Origin: Daphnia carinata
Taxonomy: Eukaryota > Arthropoda > Branchiopoda > Diplostraca > Daphniidae
NCBI RefSeq assembly: GCF_022539665.2
Contig: NC_081339.1
Location: forward strand, 2,318,017-2,382,016
Direction: 5' to 3'
Length of the DNA: 64,000 nt
Shown: positions 27,091 through 39,240 of the stretch, piece by piece
Position numbering within the stretch: position 1 is the first letter of the stretch
How the letters are laid out: each line of letters opens with the position of its first letter
Notes under the pieces: generated by a model
The model's input: the letters and a program-made list of their open reading frames with translations, nothing else
The model's database searches: none
Told to the model about the DNA's origin: nothing
Made by a program: the position numbers and the translations under genes

Positions 27091-30027
27091 TCAGTTTGGT
27101 GGTGCGGACGGTGATGTCGGTGTTGTAGGTGCCGTGGACTCGAGTAGCAAGCGATGGGCGTCAATGGAGGACGGATCAGTTGTGGAACGTATGACCGAGA
27201 CGACACTCCTTAGCTGAAAAATGACATTACGAATAAAAGGATTAGATGAAATTCAATAACTTTCTGAACACGAAAATTGCTCACAATTGACGAGAGGAAA
27301 GCCGCTACAGGTGGTCGCTCAGCGTAACGTTCGTATGCATCCAAACTCTCGTGCAATTTCAGCGTTAACGAGTCGTAATGCGACCGAACGACCTCTAAGA
27401 TCTTTAAACGAAAACAAAAACATGATTAGAGCTTTTTAAGCTAAGCCTATTTCGATTAACTAACCTGATCCTGGGTTGGAGTGGACAACTTTTGACTTTC
27501 CATCCACATCTCGACTTTGGGTTTGAAGTGCTGGCCGATTGCTCGAACGTTAATCAAGGCGGCTGACAGACGGACGGCTGATTCCCTGAATTCATTTTCT
27601 CCCGTTGAATAACGTAATGCTAAAAGACATCAGCCATTAAATAACCTGGAACCATCATTGAATATACAGCTGTAAGAATTACCCATGGCGTGAAGATTGT
27701 CGAAGACGTGGTGCATTCTGATGATCTCATAATAGAGGTCATCGTAGCTCTGCGGTGAGGGCAGAAACGTGTCACCAAACGTGACGAATAAGTTTAAAAT
27801 ATTTACGGCTTGAGTGGCAAGTGCGAACAGGTCAAACTTCCGGATTAACGCAGAGTCGCTACCGTGAAGAAACTTGAGCAAAGCAATCAACGCTGCCCAG
27901 AGTTCTTTCCATGGGCAAAGTGATAAACGCAAACGGCAGCGCTTCTGATGGCACAAAACACGCAGAACTACACCTAAAGCCAATTCATACAACTCGTGTG
28001 GGAACTTTTTCATGAGATGGCTCAAGGTAAACTCAATGATCAAGTCTGAAATGGACAACAGGAAATTTTGTAATCCAATTTTCTAGATAAGAGAAAACGC
28101 AACCAGTGAAACAAACCTAATAATCCGCAGACCAACGGCCTAAACGGTGGTGTTTTATCAGTCAAGCTCTTTCGGTGTCGCATTGGCAACCGATGTAGAG
28201 GAACGCGAAACGTCAAACCAGGATCATGCATTAATGAGTTGGCGTATTCATCTTCCGAAACGCAGGTTAGTATTAGGAAGCAAAGCTTTGTGCTGTGATA
28301 GGCTGCTTCAGAACGGGTGTCCTGCATTATTATTGAACTGCAAATGGGAGAATAACATGAATTTATTTTGAAGACTCAAACATTTGTCTCAAATAAATTT
28401 AATACCAGTATTCCAAATAGGTGGCCATGAGATTAGACGTTGGCATAGCGACGTCCACAGTAGGAGGCGATGTAACGTTTGTTTTATCGCCCCCAGCAGT
28501 ATTATTAGAGTTTGTAATATCGGATTGATTTGCTTCTTCGGCCGTTTCATTTTGTTCCACAGTGGCTGTTGGGGGCTGCAATTTAAATGAAATTTTAGTT
28601 TGCAAGTTAGACAATTGATTTTCCTTCGAGTAAATTACATTGACGTCGGCTAGGCTTTGCGCAATAATGCCAACGAAGTGCCTATTGAGGTGGACGGCTT
28701 GATACAATGCCAACAGGCCTGCATCATTAGCTCTAAGGCAAAAAAAAAAACACTCTTAAATTAAATAGTGGAAGCATATTTGAATGACGTACTTGACTTG
28801 TCCGATTCTAATCTCTGCTTCGTCAGAAACAAACATTGATCCAACCATGGAAGTTAAAGAGGAAAGCCAAGACGACTGGGGCTCCGCCTGCCGACTTTGC
28901 ACATAGCGTTCATTGAATTCCCCTAATGAGGCCATGACAACTTGAGCGTAGGCCGTCAATGCAAGTTCGTCATCAAGCATAGATAGCTTAACTACATATG
29001 GATTGGCGCTACCAGTTTTGCGGTAGCAGGCCATTAGAGTGACTATCAATACAGCATCCTGTCCAAGTTCCAAACGTCCTAATCAAAGAAGATTTATGTT
29101 ATCACTGAATTTTCTTATTTAGATGGAAAAACTATCAGTGCAAACACAATTTCGGTTACCTTGGGATTGGCAAAGTATATGAACCAGAGATTCAAAAACA
29201 GAATGTTGAGTAAGATACTCATAAAAAGGGTTTTGTGCAATGTTGTCATTGCCAGAGCAGGCTAATATCATCATCTTAAGACAGAGTGCTTTGATAGGAA
29301 CAGGACATTCACCTTAGATCAAATTAATCAAACAAAGTTAGACTAAGAGTGTACAGGAAATAACTTTTGTGGAGGTCATACTTGTTAAAATGTCTGAGCA
29401 ATGCTCTATTAGCAACTGCATTTGCATTTCAGCAGCTCCTCCACCAATCAAAAGTTCAATTATGTCACAGTTTACATCTACAGTAGCACGGGCAAAGCCA
29501 GCTTTAATTAAGGCACACAGGGTCTAGTAGGAAAATTGTGAACAATGAAAGATCTGCAGTATTACTCATAAAGATCTAAGCTACCTGCAATGAATGAGCT
29601 ACTCGCATTTGATGTTCATGTCCCAACATAAAGACACATTTTGAAAATAAAGTATTCAAATTCTCTTTGATTAAACTTAACTGTTCACAGTTAAGTTTCA
29701 CCAATTCTGCTTCTATGACACCAACCTGAAATTTGAAAATACCTATTTGAATTTGTGGTTTGGATAACAGATGAACAATTAAATACTTTTGGTTTTAGGA
29801 GAAAAAATTCATCCCAAAAGTTTGAATTTCCACTAGCCTGATCTTCTCCCTGTTAAAATTACATAAGAAATTTCGTCGGCAATTTAAAAAATTTGCTGTC
29901 GTAGTTGTAGGCTTAGACGTAGTTCGTGGTTGTATATACTTACGCGAAAAAATGCCTCATAAATTTGAACGATTTTCTCCTTCAGCTGTTTTTTCGAACC
30001 TGATGTGCTCCTTTTTCTGGTAGACAT
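27091..30027 (-). CDS. ARMH3: Armadillo-like helical domain-containing protein 3 (ARMH3/C10orf76)
   Basis: Partner of GBF1 and PI4KB at the Golgi in mammals, where it supports PI4P production. Twelve exons: 29944-30027, 29787-29849, 29585-29725, 29382-29523, 29160-29312, 28793-29078, 28406-28732, 28117-28337, 27683-28045, 27465-27619, 27285-27401, 27091-27213. They total 2175 bases, or 724 residues (human 689). Recognised segments include [13 protein letters not shown] near the start, [78 protein letters not shown] and [16 protein letters not shown], in the same order as in the human protein. A low-complexity Asn/Thr insert lies in exon 7 where mammals have a Thr/Pro linker. The C-terminus ends in a Thr/Pro-rich tail ([11 protein letters not shown]) not in the human protein. 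No break was found. Confidence 0.95.
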
Positions 30028-32035
30028 TGCTAAATACTTTTCACGATTTTAACTTAAGGTTTTAACTTTGAAATTAATCTGTACATTCGAAAGATATCTC
30101 AAACAACTCCATAGACAAACACGTCTTCCTTTACGTAGTGGGAGGACTTTTGACAGCTAAGACAGTTTCTGACTCGGCTGCCGTCACAACAAAAACACCA
30201 TTGCCAAACAACCAAACATAGAAGTGGTGGGTACCGGCGGAGGTAGACTCGAGGTATATTCATATTGAATCTACAATGTCCTTCGATCATACCAATGAAC
30301 AAATTATTTCGTATTACAAAGCAAATTACGTAGTACATGATACTTGCTGATTATTTCTGTCATTTTCGCTCAATGAAATGCGGGATACGTCATAATAGAC
30401 TGTTAGCGTCCTCAGAGTGTCACTTAAGTGGCAGCTAACATGCGGATGATATGGACACATATGCTTAAACATTCAAAATACAGACATTTTTTCATCGGCA
30501 TGTTAAGCTTCTACTTTTCAGGAACTGCACTTATCTTGACGAATGCTAATATTGTAGAAATTATTTCTATACAATAAACATAAAACGTGATGTCTATTTG
30601 TTTTTAAGAAGGGCGATTTCCGAAAAGAAAACATGTGAAAGAATAAACCACAGTTGGAATTGAAATGCGGAACTAGAGCACAACAGAAGCCAAATGAATA
30701 TTCGGCTTAACACAGCCCTTTAGATTTCAAATGGTACACGTGAACTATCGTGATACTTGCTGTACCACCACTTCCTTTTGATGTGTCCATGCCTTCTGTG
30801 GTTATGGACTGCGGGCTTTTCTAGCTGTCATCTACCACAATCTTCCATCTTCTTCCTGAACTGTTTTTTACGGTAACTATGTAGTTCGTACACTCCAGCA
30901 CTGTAATTTATAAAATATCAGGTGTCCTTTTTATTTGTGGGTCTTAACCACTTAAGTAGCTATGATGGATTAGCACAGCAGTAAATTCTCGTGAAAATTA
31001 CTGTGATACTCGAAATAATGTAGTACAATGTTATTCTTTATAATGAATTATGGTTGTTGCATCGTGCAAGTTAAAAAAAAATTCAAACATGCTAACAATT
31101 CGCAAGGCTAACGACGATAAGGGCGTATACTACTCGTTTTTGTGGAAACGAGCAAAGAAATATAAAGATTGTCTGATGAGTTTTACTTGTTACCTGTCCA
31201 TGGAAAAAAAGCAAGTGCTAGGAGAGAACACCATGATAAAAAGAGCAACTGCTTTTAATGAAGAGTCGCCTATTATAGTGGCAACACATTTTAAAAAATG
31301 TATTTGAAAATTTCTCTTCAATTGCCTTTCTCCTTCGTCCTTCTTCTTTCTCCTTGCACGAAACTTACCACTCTCTCTTCCTACAGGAGAGGAAAGTACC
31401 GTGACTCAATAGCCAATAAATCAGAGAATGCGAGACACGGCTCAAAGGATCCAATACAAATAGCTCTATGCTACTAAAGTGAAAGTGAAGTTTCTCTCGT
31501 GAGAATAATTCACATTTGCGGGGCGTCCAAAACAAAGCTAAATTTATCTTGAGTTGGAACTAAGGAAGCGAATTGCACGCCTTTCATCTCCCTGCATGCG
31601 ACAACGAAAGTAAATCTGAACTCATTATGTAGCTGATAAAATACGCAACATCTGGCGCTATAATATTCACGTAGATGAAAAGAAAAATAGACGACCTTAT
31701 GTCCACGTTCCAAATCAAGTGGCACGTACCTTTCGATTAACGGGTATGGTTAACAGTTACCGTTTCACCACAAAACCCATCGACAAGAGGAAATCAAAAT
31801 TTGAAAAATATTATTATAAAAATAATCCATTTTGGCACTGTGCTTAATTGCATTATTATACACCAACACAGCTGAAGCGATTGAAACTTCTTTGGGGTTT
31901 CCCCACTTCGAGCTATTTTTATTCGTTTGGCAAAGCAATTTAAAGTAGGCTACCATAATGATTTTTTGTGTGTGAAAGACTTTCACCTGTGAGTCTATAA
32001 GGCAGAGCGCGAGAGCAGAGTTCCACATTATCATC
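30028..32035. other. Intergenic interval between divergent ARMH3 and FAXDC2-like genes
   Basis: About 2 kb holding the two upstream regions. Only short unsplit frames are present, none recognisable. No obvious repeat or RNA gene was seen. Confidence 0.5.
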
Positions 32036-33353
32036 ATGGAGCTGAAGCGGCTACGTGGCTGGCAGACGGGACCGTTTCACTTTGCCAGTGCGTTATTACT
32101 TCTTATGGCGATTGTCTACTCTCGAGTTCTGTTAACGTATACGAATTTTTCCGTGTTGCTATTTTATTTTGAATCGTTTTAAATAAAACAGTTGTGTTTT
32201 GGTTGCTGTAGTCAATTGCAACAGTTACGGATTGCTCTAGGCATTGCGTTGCAATCGAAATGGCAAGAGGTTTTCCAGTTTTTTGGAGAGGATGACTACT
32301 ATTTATACGTTTGGGGTAAGTCGTCCCCTTTGGATTAATTCTTTGATCGAAGTTTGGATAATTATTAAAATTTTTAACGTATGTCTTTCACAGGTTGTGT
32401 ACTTTCCATGCAAATCCCATTTTGGGGTGTTGGTAGCATATTCGTTTTAATGGATTATTACGGTTGGCCTAAGTGCGTGTTCAAGTATAAGATTCAACCT
32501 GGCACTAATCAGCCAGTTGATTTGAATAAGGTTATTCAGGTATACTGTATTAGAGTAGACCAGTGGTATTACTTTAAAAAATGAACAACTCCCCTGAAAC
32601 TTAATCGATGCTCTGTAGACCGCAAAGGTAGTGCTGATGAATCAGTGGCTGCTCACCTTTCCCCTTTTGCACGCCAATTACTATCTGAAGAAAATAACGA
32701 ATACCATGCCAAATTTCGCTGAATTACCAACTTTCGAACGCATGTTGATAGACTTGGTTGTCTTCCTCATAATCGACGAGATTGGACTTTATTATATGCA
32801 CAGGTAGAAACTTTGCCTTTTCTTGATACGATGTTGTTTAAACTGCTAGTCCTTCCGTAGATTACAGCACCATCCGAAGTTATACGCATCAGTACACAAA
32901 AAACATCATGAATGGCATGCTCCCATCGCCATCGTTTTTACATACAGCACTCCAATTGAGTATATCATGACAATCATTCCGGTCAACATAGTAAGTCACA
33001 ATTGCTCGTTAACATACTTTAGTTTTGTATGAATTGTATTTTGAAACTTAATTCTTTTCCTGTTCGTGTTACAGGGCCCGATGATTATGAATCCTCACAT
33101 AGTCACGTTATGGGCGTGGTACGCACTAGTTCACCTGAGAGGAATAAAGAACCATAGTGGCTACGACTTCCCTTGGACTTTGTGGACATCGGCACACGCA
33201 CACGATTTTCACCACATGACAAGCAATAGCTGTTTCGGCAAATCGCTTGTGCTAGATCGGCTGCATGGAACGGACAAGGCTTTCCGTGTTCATATGGCTC
33301 GAAAGAAAGCGTTGGAAAACCAAGCCTTTCAAACATCCAGCAAATCTAAATGA
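32036..33353 (+). CDS. Fatty acid hydroxylase superfamily protein, FAXDC2-like
   Basis: Integral membrane di-iron oxygenase of the sterol desaturase/fatty acid hydroxylase superfamily, probably in the endoplasmic reticulum. Six exons: 32036-32136, 32212-32315, 32394-32539, 32619-32803, 32861-32990, 33075-33353. They total 945 bases, or 314 residues (human FAXDC2 is 333). The three histidine boxes are complete: HRLQHH (178-183), HKKHHEWH (191-198) and HAHDFHH (263-269). Hydrophobic segments precede box 1 (about 20-38, 105-135 and 160-177) and lie between boxes 2 and 3. YYMHRLQHHP and VHKKHHEWHAPI are typical of the FAXDC2/methylsterol-oxidase group. The exact substrate (a sterol or a lipid chain) cannot be read from the sequence. 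A polyadenylation signal is at 33505. Confidence 0.88.
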
Positions 33354-34283
33354 CTGGGGTAAGCTGATAATCCTTTTCAAAAGCTGAATGACGTCATTAG
33401 TTACTGGAATTGCATGCAGTTTGTCGGGGGCATAGCTTTACGGATAGAACATCATGCAGGTTGTGATGCACCGTAAAATTTTGGTGGAACGAGGAACTTG
33501 AGAAAATAAATAATACTCTGCGTACAATTGATTGAATATTAATTCAATGCGAATTGAGATCGCGTTCTTTTTGACGCTCATATCAATCGCAAATAATTGT
33601 ACTCTTGGACCGTTGGAATAGAACTTTCGTCTTTAATTTCCCTTTTCGCGTACGTAAAGACGATCAGTCTCCGTAGGGAAAGTGCCTATGAGAAAGTCTG
33701 GATCTTTTGTTTGATTCAGCTCTCGGATTTTTGTTTTCACATCCGCCAAGTTTCACTGTGCAATGTACAGTTAGACGAATATTCGCCCTTTGAAAGGAAG
33801 AAGGCATGGTGAGTCACAATTCGGGCAGTTCAACGACATCAGCGGACCATGAAAGAACCTTTATTCCGAAAAGCCTCCAGAACCACAACAGAAACGATGT
33901 ACTGAATTGGACGCAGGATGATGGATGTGCGCACTTGTATGGAAATTTGGAAAGCAACATCATGTGTCGTGGTTCTCCATACGGGTGCAGCGTTTCGTCT
34001 AACTATCGTAATTTGCGGTGGCAACTGTACACCATCATCCATAAGAATCGAAGATGGACAGAACCACAGAGCTTACATACTGGTGATTTCAGGATGCTCA
34101 AATGTAGGCATACCAATTGAGGCCTTCTAGTAGAAAGAAAAAGAGACAAGAAGTGGATCTTTGCTCTCATTTCTCGATCTTTTCAAACTTTAAATCGGTT
34201 TAAAATCTAAAGTGCCAATAATATCTTAGATGAAATATCAAAGACAAGCAGTTTCAGGACGTATAAGTGTATTGTTCCTTAAT
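33354..34283. other. Convergent interval between FAXDC2-like and C1q genes
   Basis: Holds the FAXDC2-like 3' UTR (AATAAA at 33505-33510). A 104-codon open frame on the plus strand (33806-34120) overlaps others in two more frames, has no recognisable motif and is not supported as a gene. Confidence 0.45.
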
Positions 34284-34288
34284 TTATT
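34283..34288 (-). promoter_or_regulatory. AATAAA overlapping the stop codon of the C1q gene
   Basis: On the minus strand the last codon and stop read CAA TAA followed by AT, so the stop codon sits inside a perfect AATAAA. If used for cleavage, the 3' UTR would be only about 10-30 bases. Confidence 0.35.
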
Positions 34289-36084
34289 GGCTAAAAATGT
34301 CCTCCTCCAACAGCCAACCGGTAAAGTGGGTGTAGTAGTAATTACTGTCAAACAAGTACACGCCAGGTGACATAGCTGTAATCTGCAACCAAATTTGGTC
34401 TCCGCTTTTTAACATTAACGTTGACTGGAGAGTGACGGGACTAAACTGGACGACGTTGTTGCCCTTTTCAACATAACCCAATGCAATTCTTTTTCCGTTT
34501 GAATACAGACCTATGGAAAGGGCAACTCTGGATGTGGCGGGGGTAGTTGGGAAATTCACCACTCCTGTGAATGTGAAAAAATAAGTTCCCATCCTGGGTG
34601 CTGTAAATTTCCCAGACGACAAATCCATAGCCTTTCCGGTGTTCAGTTGTTCAATCTCGAATGGAATGGGAGTTTTCGTGCGATTGAAACTTGCGTTTTT
34701 CTGCACGAAGAAGTAGGTCGGCAAAGATTTAACATCGGAATATCCAATCCAAGTTTGGAATTCTAAACGAAAAAATGTTTGCACAATAAAACAAAAATAA
34801 CAAGGAAATATAATTTCTTATTTTACTTTGCTGGTCCGGTCGCCTTGAAAAATCACAGTGAACAGTTTCGACAAATTTTTCCCCCTTAACGGAATAGAAT
34901 CCGCTAAAGACGTGGCCTATACGCCATAGATCTTCGCAAGATGAAGGCAATTGTTTAGTTTCCAATTTTCCCCAGCATTCCAAAGGGCCAAGCGTGTGCA
35001 ATCCGGACGAACTGTTTTCCATAGTTCGACCGAAATTCAAACGCATGATTGGAAGAATATTCTTGTCCGTTATTATCCCTACATTATTTTACATATTTTT
35101 AAGGATATGAACAATGGTAGCATTTTGAGATGTTAAATACCACTATCGGTTAAAGGTTTCTGGAAAATGGAGTCACAATTGCAAGTAATATGAGATTCGA
35201 CGCAATTTCGATCGATTCCGCACTGACAAGTGTGCATACTTTTGTTGTTTCCAGACCAAAAGTATTGCGATTCTCCGTTCTTGTCATCCCACCACGAAAA
35301 GTCAACACCGTTGAATTGCAGGGGAGCACTGATACACTCGTACTAAACGATTTCATTAAAGGAATTGAAAACAAGTGTTTTATCAGAGATCTGAGGGCTA
35401 AATTGAAAAAAAAAATGTACCGTGATGGATTGTTGGCATTCCTCGGATAATGCGATCAGTGCAGCAACTTGTCTACTAGATGCACCGTAATTAATTTTAC
35501 GAGAATAGCATCCGCGGCCGGCGCAGTGCCCGACGTCCGTTTTCGGTTCTGTATCGTGAAAAATTAAAGTCGAACCCGAAGTCATGTTACAGTAGACGGT
35601 GAAGGCATCGTCCCCAATTCCTTTTCCATCCGGGTCTATCCAGTACATTCCGGAATCCAGTAAAGGATTTGCTTCACTCATCTCGTAACAAGTTCGGTAG
35701 ATGGGGTTATTTTTTACGATTTGATGATCAATTTCAATAGTGTCAGCGACCATCGGGGTAGTATTTTCCTGTTCATTTTGTAATGTGGTAAGAACAGACT
35801 CTTGCTGCTCTGCCTTTTCTTCCAACGCAGCTATTTTCGCTTCCAGTGCGATCACTTTCGTCTCTAAATTCAGAACTTTACACTCCAACACCTCTTTGAT
35901 GTCAGCCTTAAAAAAAAACATGTACAACATGAATTAACACATTTTTTTTTGTTAAATTAAAAAAACAACTCACGTAATTAGTTTCCAGTAATTGTACTTT
36001 TTCGTACAAAGAAATTCCAGTGGTCAATGGAAACGATGCAAAGAAAAGAAGCAAACAGGAATGGACGGTGAAAACGAAACTCAT
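34284..36084 (-). CDS. Secreted coiled-coil, CASPR-type fibrinogen-like and C1q domain protein
   Basis: Five exons: 35974-36084, 35421-35906, 35141-35336, 34827-35078, 34284-34762, total 1524 bases, or 507 residues. Residues 1-22 are a signal peptide. Residues 38-85 form a heptad-rich coiled coil (KVLNLETKVIALEAK). Residues about 105-345 follow the fibrinogen-like region of neurexin-IV/CNTNAP proteins: MYWIDPDGKGIGDDAFTVYC, GCYSRKINYGASS, a WWDD segment, TCQCGIDRNC, HITCNCDS, then SGIITDKNILPI and LHTLGPLECWG. Residues about 350-507 are a C1q jelly-roll domain (GKFTAPRMGTYFFTFTG, GDQIWLQI, THFTGWLL). Such a protein is expected to trimerise and bind ligands outside the cell, in adhesion or immune recognition; the role is inferred. 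The exon 2-3 join needs the acceptor at 35337-35338. Part of exon 2 reappears in the duplicated joints at 39394 and 43277. Confidence 0.85.
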
Positions 36085-36607
36085 GTCGGACAGTAACCGC
36101 GTTTAGCTTTGAACTGAAACGCTATATTCACAGTGCCGACAAGTGTTAGACCACAACTAGGGAAGAAAAATCCTCTTCGCACGACGTACAGCACAGAAGG
36201 GTGTGAATCTCATGGCAGGTTTTGTGAAGCTTCCGCCGCTGGTGTCAATAATACTTTGGCTGTCACCACCGCTGAGATTTGGCCTCAGCCTAGCCAATCA
36301 AAAGTTTGGGTCGGGCATAACGGTATTTCTTTTGACACCTGAGATTTTGTTTCGTGTAAGGAGCTGTCGTAATCAAGAATCATAAGGAACTTAATGGCCT
36401 TCTGGTTTACCTGTTACTTTTGTAACAATCCGAAACGCTCCAGGACAAGCTATTTGGCATTTTTAAAGGATCATGGGTGGTCAAAAAAACCTTACAACAA
36501 AGGGCGTTATTTTTTTAAATTTTTTTTTTAAATTTTAGTCTCGGGGCTATGTAGTGTTCAAACTTGACCCACGGGGCATCGCGAAAAGGCGGTCGTTTCG
36601 GGGTGAA
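36085..36607. other. Unique spacer between the C1q gene and the triplicated region
   Basis: Contains the C1q gene upstream region. Short open frames only. Near 36608 the sequence becomes the first copy of the triplicated unit. Confidence 0.5.
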
Positions 36608-36953
36608 AAACATACACGCTTTTCAAGCGGGGTGGGTTTTCGGGGTAACGGCGGGAACCCCGCTATTTTTGAAAATTCTGTCATCGTGGAAAAATGTTCA
36701 ACAAACAGAAAAAAAATGTACTATTGGCACCAAGTTTAAAATCCACAAGAGCTATGAAATTAAATGTATTTTTTAATTTGGTAAAAAAAAATATTGTCTT
36801 ACAAAGTTTCAAATAAATCTAATATAAGAATGAATGAAATGGATTTGACAATGTCCTTTTAACAAGAATAAGTTGTAACAAGACAAAAAGTTTTGTACCA
36901 TTAAACTGCTCTATGGAAGGAACAGTAAAAGTAATTCGAAAACACATTAAGTT

Positions 36954-37290
36954 GGGCGTCCATAGCCGAGTGGTTATGGCGTCTGATGATCATCAATGAC
37001 CCTAGATGAGGCTTAGAGGGATTGAAGTAATGTACATGGAAACATGGGACATGGAACCTGAACTTGGGGCGCGAGTCTACGGTCGATGATCACATTTTTT
37101 CCCAAATTAACGGCATTTGAGAAATAAAATAAAACAAAGGAAAAAGTAAAATGTAAAATTAGTAATTCAACGTAATTATGTAATTAATAATTAACAATAA
37201 CTTCCGGTGAATTATAACATGATGTCTGTCCAGACGATCACCAGGGTCAAAGGTTCGAATCGGGATCATACCAAAATGTTTTGCATTTTT
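36954..37290 (+). repeat. tRNA-promoter-like (SINE-like) element, copy A
   Basis: TAGCCGAGTGGTTATGG near 36963 matches a Ser/Leu-type tRNA D-arm and Pol III A box. GGTTCGAATCG near 37251 matches a B box, about 280 bases further on, far wider than in a tRNA gene. A run of six T follows the first block near 37095. No cloverleaf with paired acceptor arms could be drawn, so it is a relic or a tRNA-derived element rather than a working tRNA. Confidence 0.4.
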
Positions 37291-37745
37291 AATTTTAGAT
37301 TTTATAAAATTTTTAGGTTCGCTATGTGTTTGGGATTCGTAGAATATGCTTTTTAGAATTTTTTCTGCTAATTAACTAGTTGTAGCAAGAGTTGAAAGAT
37401 AGGTTCTTTTCAGTCTGCGTAATGTTGGCATGAATTGTACTAATATGTTAGGTAATCTGTGTATTAAAGTTAATAGAACCCCGCCTTAATTTGAAAGGCG
37501 ATAGAAAATTATTTTTTTATCTGTGGATCTGGCAACGTTTAGGCTCAAACAGACGACGAAACGGGTTATAAATGTAAACAACGAACGAAGAAAAAGAAAA
37601 TTCTTAGTTAAATAATGCATACTGCCGTTGTCTGTTGTATAATTAAAATAAACATTTTCCCGAAGTTTTATGGTGTCCTAATACTTTTCTTAGCATGTAG
37701 TTCTCTGAATTTTTTTTCCATAGGTCTAACATTTTCATGTTTCAG

Positions 37746-38103
37746 GCTTTTCAAGTTGTTAGGTTTTTAGGCACAGATTACTCAAGAATTATTTCAGCTG
37801 GAGAGGCATCACTTGTTAAGGTATTGAAACAAAAGTTTTCCGAAGCAAAGTACATTGAAGTGCAAGATATCTCAAGTAAACTCTTCAGTTCAACAAGTAA
37901 AGCCCAATTTTTGGATGACATATCGTTTGCATTGTATTTTAGGTGGCTGTGGTGCCATGTACAAATTCTACTTGGAGACTCCAGATTTCAAAGGTCTTAA
38001 CCCAACCAAACAACATAGGTTAGTCACCGAAGCCCTTAAACAACAGATAAAGGATATGCATGGTGTCAGAATTGACACCAAGTTGCCAAGAGATGATGAA
38101 TGA
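37746..38103 (+). pseudogene. BOLA3-like copy A, exon 1 missing
   Basis: Two exons (37746-37875 and 37943-38103) match exons 2 and 3 of the intact BOLA3 copy and remain open to the normal stop. The conserved GCGAMY, KQHRLVTEALKQQIKDMHG and LPRDDE are kept. Exon 1, with its start codon and transit peptide, is absent because about 95 bases between two T runs are gone. The Gly at the exon 2-3 join is replaced by Ser. An ATG overlaps the old acceptor (37737) and could in principle start an 8-10 kDa protein without a transit peptide. A pseudogene is more likely, though the intact frame is notable. Confidence 0.7.
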
Positions 38104-38659
38104 ACTCTGAATGCTGGGACCAAAATAGAATTACCAGTCAAGGTTTAAATTTTTTTTGATTACTTGCTTTCATTTCAAGCATCCTTATAATATGGTCAAA
38201 AAGCTAAGCTGGCATCATTGTGACGTAAAGGGTAATCATCCTGTTAGTGCCTTAATTAAGCACTAGGCAATAAATGGTTTGAATAACATTATTTGTCTTG
38301 CGTCAGGATATATGTAAGAAAACAAAATATCTGATGTCAGGATTTGGCTTGACCTTTTGTGCAGTCAACAGAGTGGTGTTGAGGGTAGAATCTATTGCAA
38401 CAAAATATTTTGGTGGAATAAGTGATTTTTTCGCTATTGCAACAAAATCTGTCGTTGTACTAAAAAATCGTTTCACCCTATTGTAACAAAATAATAAAAA
38501 TACATCTACTACTAAGAAACTATATGAAAATTAACTGTTACTAATTAATATAAATATATTGTAATAATAATGCAACAGCGTTAGCAATAAAACTTATCTG
38601 GCAATCGCACCATGCGACTGAAAATCCTTCTGCTATCTAGAAAAAAAATCAGTATAGTC

Positions 38660-38710
38660 TCGTGGCGCAGTCAGGCATGTTGCTGTTTATGTTACTTTAT
38701 GCCTGAATAA
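38660..38710 (+). repeat. Inverted repeat, conserved in all three copies
   Basis: TCAGGCAT and ATGCCTGA can form an eight-base stem with about a 22-base loop. The same stem is found near 41621 and 45411. Confidence 0.5.
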
Positions 38711-38848
38711 TTTTTGGTGTGTTCATGTCGGTTGTGTCTTGGTGAAGGTGACATTTGAAGGTAAGTCCCAGTACTTATATTGATTAGTTTTAGCGATTTC
38801 CTTTCCAACTGATGTATTTTCGCCCGCCATCTTTGGCATGATTGGTTT

Positions 38849-39240
38849 TGGTCTTCTTTTCGGCAGACCATTTTTGCCTGGCCGCCTATGCCATCGTGAG
38901 GCATTTTTTGTTTTTGTTTTCGGCGGGCGATATTTTGGCCGGTTGCCTATGCCTTCGTAAGGCATTTTATTGCTTTTTTTTCTTTGTGCAATTATTGCAC
39001 GGCTGCCCGTCCGCCCATTTCGAAGCATTTTTTGCTTTGTTTTTCTTTTTGGCCGCCCAGTTTTGGCCGTCCAGCTATGCCTTCGTGAGGTGTCTTTTAT
39101 TCTGTGTTTTTTTTTTCGACGCGGCATTATTTTGCTCGGTCGCCTATGCCTTCGTGAGGCATTTTTGTTTTGGATTATTTTTTCATTTTGGCAAGCCATT
39201 TTTGACCGGCCGCTGCCTTCGTGAGGCTTTGTTTTCTTTT
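38849..39240. repeat. Hairpin minisatellite, copy A (about 6 units of 62-70 bp)
   Basis: Degenerate tandem units. Each contains GCCTATGCCTTCGTGAGGCA or a variant, whose ATGCC and GGCAT ends pair around a TTCGTGA loop, followed by a T-rich spacer ending in a GGC-rich block. The array gives long Arg/Lys-rich frames on the minus strand, which I regard as a by-product. Confidence 0.8.

Noticed and set aside
33806-34130. Overlapping 70- and 104-codon frames after the FAXDC2-like gene
   Set aside because: Three overlapping frames on both strands, no motif, and they lie in the expected 3' UTR/intergenic interval.
36954-37100. A working tRNA-Ser or tRNA-Leu gene
   Set aside because: A-box and D-arm look right, but acceptor and anticodon arms do not pair and the B box is about 280 bases away.
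38723-39199. 158-codon Arg/Lys-rich open frame on the minus strand across the copy-A minisatellite (and shorter ones in copies B and C)
   Set aside because: The frame is generated by the repeat units, is broken in the other two copies, and the residues repeat with the DNA period. No splice sites or family support.
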